From Chloroflexota bacterium (GTDB taxonomy: Bacteria > Chloroflexota > UBA11872 > VXOZ01), in contig VXOZ01000312.1 in the NCBI GenBank assembly GCA_009839775.1, forward strand, positions 1-7,754: 7,754 nt of DNA. Direction: 5' to 3'. Each line of letters starts with the position of its first letter. The stretch's first letter is position 1. The translations under genes were made by a program, and so were the position numbers. Of the stretch, positions 1-5,996 are shown piece after piece. The notes beneath the pieces were generated by a model that saw nothing but the letters and a program-made list of their open reading frames with translations, was not told where the DNA came from and searched no databases.

Positions 1-781
1 GACTCAGCTTCTGAAGATGGTCCTTGACCGCGGTGGCCACCACGGTGTAGAGAAAGCCGTCATCAGAAAGGTACAGATTAGAGTGCGGCGTGGGCTGGGG
101 CAAGAAGATCTTGCGGCGCTGTTCCTGCGTCGCAAACATACTCACAATCAGCCGGCGCAAACTGAAGTCCAGACGTGTAGCGCCAAAGAAGCCGCGGAAG
201 TTACCTTCGCCATCCAGCACGATGATGCCGAGGTTGCTCCCGGCCTCCAACGTGTAGATACGCCCACTGCGGTCCACCACCAGTTTGCTGGGCGCGAAGG
301 TGTGGTCAATGGGGATTAAGGTCGTCTCGGGCTTGAAGAACTCGTCAACGAAATTCCCCTCGGGATCCAGTCGGAGAATGCGGTTATTGCCAGTGTCCGC
401 CACAAAGATATTGCCATCCGGATCGACATAGATGCCCTCGGGCTTGCTCAGGTTACTGACCTCCATGAGATACTCGCCTTCCCGTGAGAACTTGAGTATC
501 CGGTCATTGCCCGTGTCAGCCAGCCACAGATTCTCCTCGTGGTCGAGGAACAGGTCCGAAGGCTCCTTGAAGGCGCCGGTCGGCAAGTGTATGCCGTTGA
601 TCTCTTTCTCGAAGATGTAAGGGAGCGGCGAAGGCACTCGCTGATCGCGGGGGTCGATCGTATAAGACAACTTTGGATCTAGCTCCAAAGCCAGCGCCGT
701 ACCGGCAGACGTGAAAATGAGCCAAAGCGCCGCCAGCAACGCCAGCACTGCCTTAAGTCTTGACCCTTTATGTCCTAGCAT
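1..781 (-). CDS. Secreted NHL-repeat beta-propeller protein (3' end beyond window)
   Basis: Only the first 260 codons are present; the frame stays open through the left edge. The ATG at 781 has an upstream AAAAGG (796-791) and opens a clear signal peptide: basic start (HKGSRLK, residues 4-10), hydrophobic core (11-26), then an ALA cleavage motif near residue 31. NHL-type blades follow, with near-duplicate motifs LADTGNDRILKF (87-98) and VADTGNNRILRL (127-138), each preceded by a P-x-(D/G)-(L/I)-x-(V/L)-D strand. A weaker blade begins around 164 (SKLVVDRSGRIYTLE) and another around 234 (SNLYLSDDGFLYTV). NHL propellers bind protein, RNA or sugar ligands; here the protein is exported. It starts 50 bp after the permease stop with no terminator between, so it is probably co-transcribed. 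From memory, similar proteins in Paenibacillus-like operons carry a C-terminal membrane domain of the Yip1 type; that part would lie outside the window. The NHL call is firm; the role is unknown. Confidence 0.88.
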   Translation of the reverse strand, partial: MLGHKGSRLKAVLALLAALWLIFTSAGTALALELDPKLSYTIDPRDQRVPSPLPYIFEKEINGIHLPTGAFKEPSDLFLDHEENLWLADTGNDRILKFSREGEYLMEVSNLSKPEGIYVDPDGNIFVADTGNNRILRLDPEGNFVDEFFKPETTLIPIDHTFAPSKLVVDRSGRIYTLEAGSNLGIIVLDGEGNFRGFFGATRLDFSLRRLIVSMFATQEQRRKIFLPQPTPHSNLYLSDDGFLYTVVATAVKDHLQKLS

Positions 782-831
782 TTTTGCCAACCTTTTAACC
801 GCTGCTCGTTCAATCCCTCGCCGCTATACCG

Positions 832-1692
832 TCAGGCCTTAATGCCTGAGTGCGCCATCGTTGCAATCACGCGCCGCTGTACCAACGTAAACAGTACCAC
901 CGGGGGAGTAATCATGATGAACGTAGCGGCTGCATACGCCCCTTGCCGGGCCACGGAGCCCTGACTGATCAACGTCTGGAGAGCGATTGGCAAGGTCCGC
1001 ATCGATTCCGTACGCGTGAACACCAAAGGCGCCCAGATGTCGTTCCACGTACCCACGAAAATGATAATGACCAGCGTGGCCCATGCCGGCGTCACCAAGG
1101 GCATGACGACACGCCAGAAGACAGTCCACTCCGTCGCGCCGTCTATCTTCGCAGACTCGATCAGGGCCGCCGGTATTTGTTCCATGAACTGCTTCATCAG
1201 GAAGAGCGCGTAAGGAATTGCCAGGCCCGGGAGAACCAGCGCAAAATAGGTATCGATGATGCCAAGCTGGTAAACCACTAAGTACCGCGGTATCGCCGTC
1301 ACTTGCGGTGTAAACATGAGCGCCGAGATGACCACGATGAATATAACATGCCGACCGGGGAAGTTATGCTTTGCCAAGGGATAGGCTGCCAAGCTCGCTA
1401 GCAAAACGCCACCAACCACCGTACAGAAGGCGACGAAGACACTATTGAAGATGTACCGAATGAACGGAACATTGAGGGAATACGTCGCGATTAGGAGGTC
1501 CTGGAAATTACGTAGCGTAGGATTCCGCACGATGAAGCGCGGCGGAAAGAGGAAGAGCTCGTCAATCGGCTTCAGCGCATGCGACACGACGAAGATCAGC
1601 GGCAACGACATGAACGCGGCAAGAATTGTCAGAGCCGCGATGGTCGTAAACTCACCGCTCGTCATCTTGAATTTTCCAACGCGAATTATCAT
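832..1692 (-). CDS. Carbohydrate ABC transporter permease, CUT1 family (MalG/LacG-like)
   Basis: This is a 286-residue inner-membrane channel subunit, a normal length for the MalG-like half of a CUT1 importer. About six hydrophobic segments are visible: roughly 17-38, 80-105, 115-128, 148-166, 205-222 and 255-271. The cytoplasmic EAA loop that docks the ATPase is at 179-199, with E179, A181, D184, G185 and the later M-P pair (197-198). The MKQFMEQIP stretch (166-174) just before it is typical of MalG-type subunits, as are the segments around NSVFVAF (83-89) and GTWNDIWAPLVF (214-225). The ATG at 1692 is preceded by a strong AGGAAGGGGA ribosome binding site (1710-1701), which supports this start over the internal Met10. 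It follows the partner permease by 21 bases, so the pair is almost certainly one transcript. The substrate cannot be read from the sequence; organic solutes such as oligosaccharides are usual for the family. Confidence 0.95.
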   Translation of the reverse strand: MIIRVGKFKMTSGEFTTIAALTILAAFMSLPLIFVVSHALKPIDELFLFPPRFIVRNPTLRNFQDLLIATYSLNVPFIRYIFNSVFVAFCTVVGGVLLASLAAYPLAKHNFPGRHVIFIVVISALMFTPQVTAIPRYLVVYQLGIIDTYFALVLPGLAIPYALFLMKQFMEQIPAALIESAKIDGATEWTVFWRVVMPLVTPAWATLVIIIFVGTWNDIWAPLVFTRTESMRTLPIALQTLISQGSVARQGAYAAATFIMITPPVVLFTLVQRRVIATMAHSGIKA

Positions 1693-1713
1693 CTACTGCT
1701 TCCCCTTCCTTGG

Positions 1714-2679
1714 CTACTCATCCTTGGAGGAGAGCAGACGCAATGCGCCTTGCCCTATACCAAAGGTAATGATGAAGAGTATAACGGCAATGGCAGCCGC
1801 ATAACCCATTTCGAACCGGATAAAGGCATAGTCATACAGGTGCGACAGGATCATATGCGCCGCGTACAACGGACTGGGGAGACCCGCCAGCGAGAGCGAA
1901 ATCTCAAAGCCCGCAGAGAACATGAGCACCACCGCGTTGATAACACCAAAGAGCATCTGCGGTTTCATAGAAGGTAGTGTAATGTACCACATCTCCTGCA
2001 GCGGATGGGCGATGCCATCCACTTTACCGGCCTCATACAGTTCGGTATTGACCGTCTGCAAGCCGGCAAGGAACACGAGGAAGTTGTTGCCCATGCTCAT
2101 CCAAAGCATGACGAACATGATCACCGGCAACATAGTCCGTTGATCGATGAGCCAGAGGAACGGCTCCTGAATGAACCCCATGCGCATAAAGAAGTAGTTC
2201 ATGTACCCATACCGGTCACCGGAGAATACGATCCGCCAGACAACCGCCATCGCGATCGCGCTTGTGAGTGAAGGCGCGTAGAACGCCAAAGCGTAGAGCG
2301 TGCGCACGCGAATCTGGTTAATGAACCACGCAAGGAGGAACGATGCGGAAAGACTGACCGGCCCCGTGATGAAAGCAAAGAAGAGGGTGTTCCGGATGGA
2401 CAAGACAAAGATGTCGTCCTCCAGGAACAACAAGCGATAGTTGGACCAGCCAATCACGCGCGGCGGCTCAAGCATATTGAAGTAGGTAAAGCTCAGCCAG
2501 ATGGCCACCCCTACGGGGATGATCAGAAAGGCAAAAAAGAAGATCATGTAGGGCAGCATGAACCCATACGACAGGCCATACTGCGCGAGAAAGCGCTGTA
2601 AGCCAGTTTTCGGTTTTGCGACTGCGCGCGGCTGTGTTGTCGCTTCTGCTTCTGTGCCGCTACTCTTGACCTCGGCCAT
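1714..2679 (-). CDS. Sugar ABC transporter permease, CUT1 family (MalF/LacF/LplB-like)
   Basis: This is a 321-residue inner-membrane permease, the partner of the MalG-like subunit encoded next. A hydrophilic N-terminal tail (1-26; T, E, K and P rich) precedes the first membrane segment (about 36-62), and further hydrophobic segments lie near 97-120, 128-151, 183-206, 243-262 and 290-310. The ATPase-docking EAA loop is at 215-236: E216, A217, G218, then D221-G222 and the closing I-T-L-P (233-236). YAPSLTSAIAMAVVWR (134-149) and LQTVNTELYEAGKVDG (207-222) are highly characteristic of CUT1 MalF-type subunits. The stop of the upstream binding-protein gene and this ATG share one base (TAATG at 2681-2677), and a purine-rich ribosome site (AAAGGGGGG, 2696-2688) lies inside the upstream gene's end, so translation is probably coupled. 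No ATP-binding subunit is encoded in the window; many CUT1 systems use a shared MsmX/UgpC-type ATPase encoded elsewhere. Confidence 0.95.
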   Translation of the reverse strand: MAEVKSSGTEAEATTQPRAVAKPKTGLQRFLAQYGLSYGFMLPYMIFFFAFLIIPVGVAIWLSFTYFNMLEPPRVIGWSNYRLLFLEDDIFVLSIRNTLFFAFITGPVSLSASFLLAWFINQIRVRTLYALAFYAPSLTSAIAMAVVWRIVFSGDRYGYMNYFFMRMGFIQEPFLWLIDQRTMLPVIMFVMLWMSMGNNFLVFLAGLQTVNTELYEAGKVDGIAHPLQEMWYITLPSMKPQMLFGVINAVVLMFSAGFEISLSLAGLPSPLYAAHMILSHLYDYAFIRFEMGYAAAIAVILFIITFGIGQGALRLLSSKDE

Positions 2680-5600
2680 TACTCAAGCCCCCCTTTCGTC
2701 TTAGTGAGATCAACCGGGAGTCCGAACTCCTCGCGCTTGCGAATGAGCTCGCGGTCGATTTGCTTCACTGCTTCTTCCAGGGCTTCACGGGCGTTCCACC
2801 CTTGAAGCACCACACGATTCCAGGCATTGATGATGTGGCGCGGCGTAAAGTAGCCGCCTAGGGTAACGGGCTGCTCCTTGAACCAGCGCCACTGCTCCTG
2901 GATAGCCTCGATGTCTTTCTGCGGGAAGGGAAGCTGGTTTAGCGCCTTAACGTTGGCCGTATTCCAGCGCGCCTCCGTGCCGATCAAGGCCTCGAGCTCT
3001 TCACCGAAGCGCGCCTGGGCCGCCGTAGACGTCCACCATTTCGCCCACTCCCAAGCCTTGTCTTTTTTATCCGAATTATCCATGATCACAACGGCTTGAC
3101 CATAGCCGCCCGAGGTACGGTCTACCTGTCCGTCCGGACGGCGTTTACCGGGCAGCGGCAGCATTTCCCAGCGGCCCTCAAGCTCCGGCGCCGCAACGGA
3201 TAAGAGAATGTACGTAAAGAACCCGGAGACGCCAATCGGCATCTCACCCGTACGCATGCGGTTATAGAAGTCCGCCTGCTGGGTAATCTTATAGTTTGTA
3301 TAGAGCTCCGTCCACTCACGGAAACCGGCCAGGGCTTCCGGCGAGTCAAGGGCGCTCAGTCCTCTATCCGTATAGAAGTCTCCGCCGTTTTGGTAGAGGA
3401 ACGGCAGGAAGCCCGGCACAAGGGACTCAGCCAAGCCGTAGATACCGCCGCCCGCGGACACGCCTACCGGCGGGAAGAAAAAGTCCATTCCGCGCTGCTG
3501 CAGCAACCAGATCATGTTATATAGGTCCTGCCATGTGTCGGGGGGAGTCAGGCCCAACTCAGTGAAGATGTCCGTACGGTAGAACATCATCAAGAAGTCC
3601 TGCGTTTCCGGTATTGCGTAGTCTCCGCCCTCCCAACGGAAGGGCAGCAGCGCCCCTGGTCGGAATCGCGTCGTCACCTCCTGATAATCCACGAACTCAT
3701 TCATATTGGCGACGCCGTTGCGAATAGCAAACTCCACCGGCACGTCGGGCAACACACCGGTCGCGACGTCCGGGGTCACGCCGCTCGCCACTGACAGGAG
3801 CAACACGTTCACCGAACCCGCGCTAAGCTGCGCCGGCGGGAACACCTGCAGGTTTACGGCGATGCCGCTCGCCGGGGTGAAATCATCTTCGGTCATGTCC
3901 TTCATGATCATGCCCCACTCACGACCACGCGCCACCCACACCGTGATGGTGTTGTCGTCATCACCGTAAATCGAGCCGACACCGTAGTAGTTGCGGACGA
4001 ACGAACTCAGGAAGTTCATGAAGCCGGCCCAACCCTTGAGGAAGATGTTGGCCTTGCCGACTCCTAGCTCCATCTCAGGATTGCTTATCAGCAAGTAGTC
4101 GAGCCAGAGCGGATGCTCGCGCAGATAGAGCAGCCACTGCGAGAGGCGCCCCTGGCTCGCGCTCAGGTCGCTCAGGCGGCGCGACATGCTCTCTGGGTCG
4201 CGCGCCATGTCCTCCAACTGGAACGCGACTTCGCCCAAGACATTGGCCACGTTCGGCTTCACGCCGTTGTTGACCATGGTCATATGGTCCACTTGCTCTC
4301 TAAGCAACTCATAGTTCGAAACCAAGCGCGGCACCAAGGTTGGAATGCGCGAGGTGAGATCGAACTCCATGTACGGGTCAGGATTGACACCCGTAATCAT
4401 CGTAATCTCGCGCACCATGATCGACAGGTCGGTCACCACCTTATTAATGGCGCGAATAGTCTCCGCGGAGGGACCGACGGTGACCTCCATCGTCAGTGTA
4501 TGTTTACCCTTAGTGAAATAGAACAAATAGGGCTCACCCTCACCTGACTGATCACCAAATGGCACAATCCGCCAATCTCTATCCTTGTCAGGCGTAAAGA
4601 GGAAGCTATTGAGCTCCTGGAACGGGACTTTGCCGTCGATAAGAATCCGCCGCGCGGAAGGCAAGAAGCTTGCGTACGCTTGCCAGCGTCGCCAGGCAAT
4701 CTTATAGAGTCCGTCCTCCGGCACCTCGAATTCCCACGTGGCCGCCTGCAGAGCGCGGCGCCAGCGAAATGAACCGTAGGCATTCAACCGCACGTAGCCG
4801 GCGGAATACGGGTCTACCAACGGCCCAGACGTGTATTCCATGCGGATGGTAGCCTCGGTCCGCTCCACGGGAAGCTCAGCCTGGTGGCGGATGAGGGTCT
4901 CGCTCGCATTCTTATAGCCCTGCTCCTGATACATTGCGTAAACTTCCGCATACGTCGGCGGCCGAGACGGCGAAACCAGGCGCAAGCTGCGGATGGCCAT
5001 CGGTTCACGCACGGTGATGAGGCGGAGCACGTGCTCGCCTTCAGTCAAGTAGAAGTCGAACGGCCAGGGATACATGCCGTCGCCGTCGACGATGCGCACG
5101 GTCTCCCATCGTGGATCCTCGAACTGGCCGGGACGACGGTCATTTCCTTGATTATCGGTAGTCGGCAGACCCTTGTCCTGCCAGAAGCGGACAAAGACCA
5201 CGCGCCGCGCTTCTTGGAACGGATACTCACCGTCTATTTGGATACGCCGCTGGATGGAGGCGCGCTTTCCGGGCAAGGGATAGTATTCGAGTTCGATGTT
5301 ATAGAGACCGGTCTTAGGTACATTGATCTTCCACTCCATCCACTCGGTCTCTTCCTGCCAGTTGATGATTTCGCCGGTCTTGCCGCCAAGTTCACTGAGA
5401 ATTTCCGGTTCATAGCCGCGGTACCGAATGATGTTCGTGTGGTCGATCGGGACCTCAATGTCCTGAACCCACTCGTAACCGTTCTTTGCGTAGGTCTCGA
5501 GAGTCTCGGCGTAGTTGTCCTCGAGCTTCACTTCGATCACGCCGGTGGCGTGTGTGATAAAGGTGCCCTTCTCTTCCTCCTCCGCGTCCTCTCCTTCCGC

Positions 5601-5786
5601 ATCATTGTTCTGGGTACTCTGCTGCGCATACACCGCGGCAGACGTGGCGGTAGGAATGGAAATAGTCAGCAGCATCACGGCGAGACCGATATTGGTCCAG
5701 ATAGACCATACTCGCAAGTTGCGCAGCGCGCTGAACTTTCCGCCTGCTGCCTGAAGGCTATTAGTTGTTCTCTTCAGGATACTCAT
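2679..5786 (-). CDS. Very large secreted solute-binding protein with two N-terminal beta-sandwich (CBM-like) domains
   Basis: This 1035-residue protein is more than twice the usual 400-450 residues of a sugar-binding protein. Order of parts: (a) basic start and hydrophobic export segment (about 30-50) with probable cleavage after VYA (52-54); (b) acidic linker (61-73); (c) beta-sandwich domain A, about 80-275; (d) homologous domain B, about 305-440, sharing the pattern E-(V)P-x-(T/D)-GLY-x-I and then R-x-(Q/L)IDG-x-x-PFQE (179-192 and 380-391); (e) a helical region, about 443-605, that I do not recognise; (f) a family-1 binding module, about 612-1010, with hallmarks AIPETQDFLMMFYRTDIF (724-741), SVAAPELEGRWEMLPLPG (863-880) and the AWEWAKWW helix (911-918). 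No cysteine was found in the protein, so there is no lipobox. The ATG at 5786 has AAGGTGGGA upstream (5799-5791). It directly precedes two permease genes. From memory, similar long binding proteins occur in Paenibacillus. The ligand is unknown; a glycan is inferred. Confidence 0.93.
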   Translation of the reverse strand: MSILKRTTNSLQAAGGKFSALRNLRVWSIWTNIGLAVMLLTISIPTATSAAVYAQQSTQNNDAEGEDAEEEEKGTFITHATGVIEVKLEDNYAETLETYAKNGYEWVQDIEVPIDHTNIIRYRGYEPEILSELGGKTGEIINWQEETEWMEWKINVPKTGLYNIELEYYPLPGKRASIQRRIQIDGEYPFQEARRVVFVRFWQDKGLPTTDNQGNDRRPGQFEDPRWETVRIVDGDGMYPWPFDFYLTEGEHVLRLITVREPMAIRSLRLVSPSRPPTYAEVYAMYQEQGYKNASETLIRHQAELPVERTEATIRMEYTSGPLVDPYSAGYVRLNAYGSFRWRRALQAATWEFEVPEDGLYKIAWRRWQAYASFLPSARRILIDGKVPFQELNSFLFTPDKDRDWRIVPFGDQSGEGEPYLFYFTKGKHTLTMEVTVGPSAETIRAINKVVTDLSIMVREITMITGVNPDPYMEFDLTSRIPTLVPRLVSNYELLREQVDHMTMVNNGVKPNVANVLGEVAFQLEDMARDPESMSRRLSDLSASQGRLSQWLLYLREHPLWLDYLLISNPEMELGVGKANIFLKGWAGFMNFLSSFVRNYYGVGSIYGDDDNTITVWVARGREWGMIMKDMTEDDFTPASGIAVNLQVFPPAQLSAGSVNVLLLSVASGVTPDVATGVLPDVPVEFAIRNGVANMNEFVDYQEVTTRFRPGALLPFRWEGGDYAIPETQDFLMMFYRTDIFTELGLTPPDTWQDLYNMIWLLQQRGMDFFFPPVGVSAGGGIYGLAESLVPGFLPFLYQNGGDFYTDRGLSALDSPEALAGFREWTELYTNYKITQQADFYNRMRTGEMPIGVSGFFTYILLSVAAPELEGRWEMLPLPGKRRPDGQVDRTSGGYGQAVVIMDNSDKKDKAWEWAKWWTSTAAQARFGEELEALIGTEARWNTANVKALNQLPFPQKDIEAIQEQWRWFKEQPVTLGGYFTPRHIINAWNRVVLQGWNAREALEEAVKQIDRELIRKREEFGLPVDLTKTKGGLE
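4467..5549 (-). other. Internal duplication: two tandem beta-sandwich domains within the solute-binding protein
   Basis: Two segments of the encoded protein align to each other by eye. In domain A the strands WKINVPKTGLYNIEL (152-166) and RRIQIDGEYPFQE (180-192) lead to YLTEGEHVLRL (246-256). In domain B, WEFEVPEDGLYKIAW (351-365) and RRILIDGKVPFQE (379-391) lead to YFTKGKHTLTM (423-433). This strand order, ending in a G-x-H-x-L strand, is typical of galactose-binding-like/CBM6-CBM35-type sandwiches. Assignment to that fold is inference from pattern; the homology of the two copies to each other is visible directly. The spacing between the second and third motifs is longer in A (about 54 residues) than in B (about 32), owing to a loop rich in D, N, G and P around 203-240. 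Confidence 0.7.
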
Positions 5787-5790
5787 CAGT

Positions 5791-5799
5791 TCCCACCTT
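5791..5799 (-). promoter_or_regulatory. Ribosome binding site of the solute-binding protein gene
   Basis: The minus strand reads AAGGTGGGA four bases before the ATG at 5786. It is a recognisable Shine-Dalgarno sequence and supports this start, which also places a complete export signal at the protein's N-terminus. Confidence 0.6.
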
Positions 5800-5823
5800 C
5801 ACGCTAAGAGCGATTCGACCCGG

Positions 5824-5840
5824 GCCACAAGCTCTGTGGC
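5824..5840. promoter_or_regulatory. 17-bp dyad at the predicted transcription start, possible operator
   Basis: A perfect inverted repeat GCCACA-N5-TGTGGC lies immediately downstream of the candidate -10 box (5852-5847), covering roughly +1 to +17 of the predicted transcript. Flanking bases CGG and CCG (5821-5823 and 5843-5845) could extend the stem with a two-base bulge. This placement fits a repressor operator or a small leader hairpin. There is no T-run after it, so it does not look like a terminator. No regulator gene is in the window. Confidence 0.4.
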
Positions 5841-5846
5841 TCCCGA

Positions 5847-5873
5847 ATTACATTCCTGTTCCACCACTGTCAA
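5847..5873 (-). promoter_or_regulatory. Candidate sigma-70-type promoter of the transporter operon
   Basis: On the minus strand a perfect -35 hexamer TTGACA (5873-5868) is followed by a 15-base spacer and TGTAAT (5852-5847), which matches five of six positions of the -10 consensus. The spacer is two bases shorter than ideal. Transcription would begin near 5840, giving a leader of about 54 bases before the solute-binding protein ATG at 5786. The position in the only sizeable gap upstream of the transporter genes supports the call. Confidence 0.45.
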
Positions 5874-5908
5874 ACATCCCAGCCACCCCTCGCACCATAT
5901 TACAGTGT

Positions 5909-5938
5909 ACCCTAGCACACGATTTTCTCTATCGTCAA
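5909..5938 (-). promoter_or_regulatory. Second, weaker candidate promoter upstream of the transporter operon
   Basis: The minus strand has TTGACG (5938-5933), an 18-base spacer and TAGGGT (5914-5909). TG two bases before the -10 gives an extended -10 arrangement (TGC-TAGGGT). The -35 matches five of six positions but the -10 only three. It could be an alternative start site or chance. Confidence 0.25.
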
Positions 5939-5947
5939 GTAATCGAG

Positions 5948-5973
5948 ATTGCCTATTGTTGGCTGTTGGCAAT
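5948..5973. repeat. Dyad ATTGCC-N14-GGCAAT between the SUMF1-like gene and the transporter operon
   Basis: A 6-bp inverted repeat with a 14-base centre lies 24 bases beyond the stop of the SUMF1-like gene and about 10 bases upstream of the weaker -35 box. The centre also holds a direct repeat, TGTTGGC-TGTTGGC on the plus strand (5957-5970). It could be a regulator site or a weak hairpin; short dyads of this size also arise by chance. Confidence 0.2.
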
Positions 5974-5996
5974 TTCGGTAGAGTGCTTTCTCCATC

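Noticed and set aside
516..725. A 69-codon minus-strand frame near the start of the NHL gene.
   Set aside because: It overlaps the NHL gene in another frame. The NHL frame has the signal peptide, blade motifs and an ATG at 781.
782..831. Possible terminator or promoter between the second permease and the NHL gene.
   Set aside because: Only 50 bases, with no stem followed by a T-run and no paired promoter boxes. Read-through is the simplest interpretation.
850..1281. A plus-strand frame opposite the second permease.
   Set aside because: Rich in R, H and Q without hydrophobic pattern or motif, and antisense to a clear permease. Other plus-strand frames at 4113-4547, 1579-1977 and 6036-6428 were rejected for the same reason.
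4884..5807. A 307-codon open frame on the plus strand opposite the sandwich domains of the solute-binding protein.
   Set aside because: It lies entirely antisense to a well-supported gene, shows no recognisable motif, and has the composition expected of a reverse-strand shadow. Long antisense frames are common in GC-rich genes.
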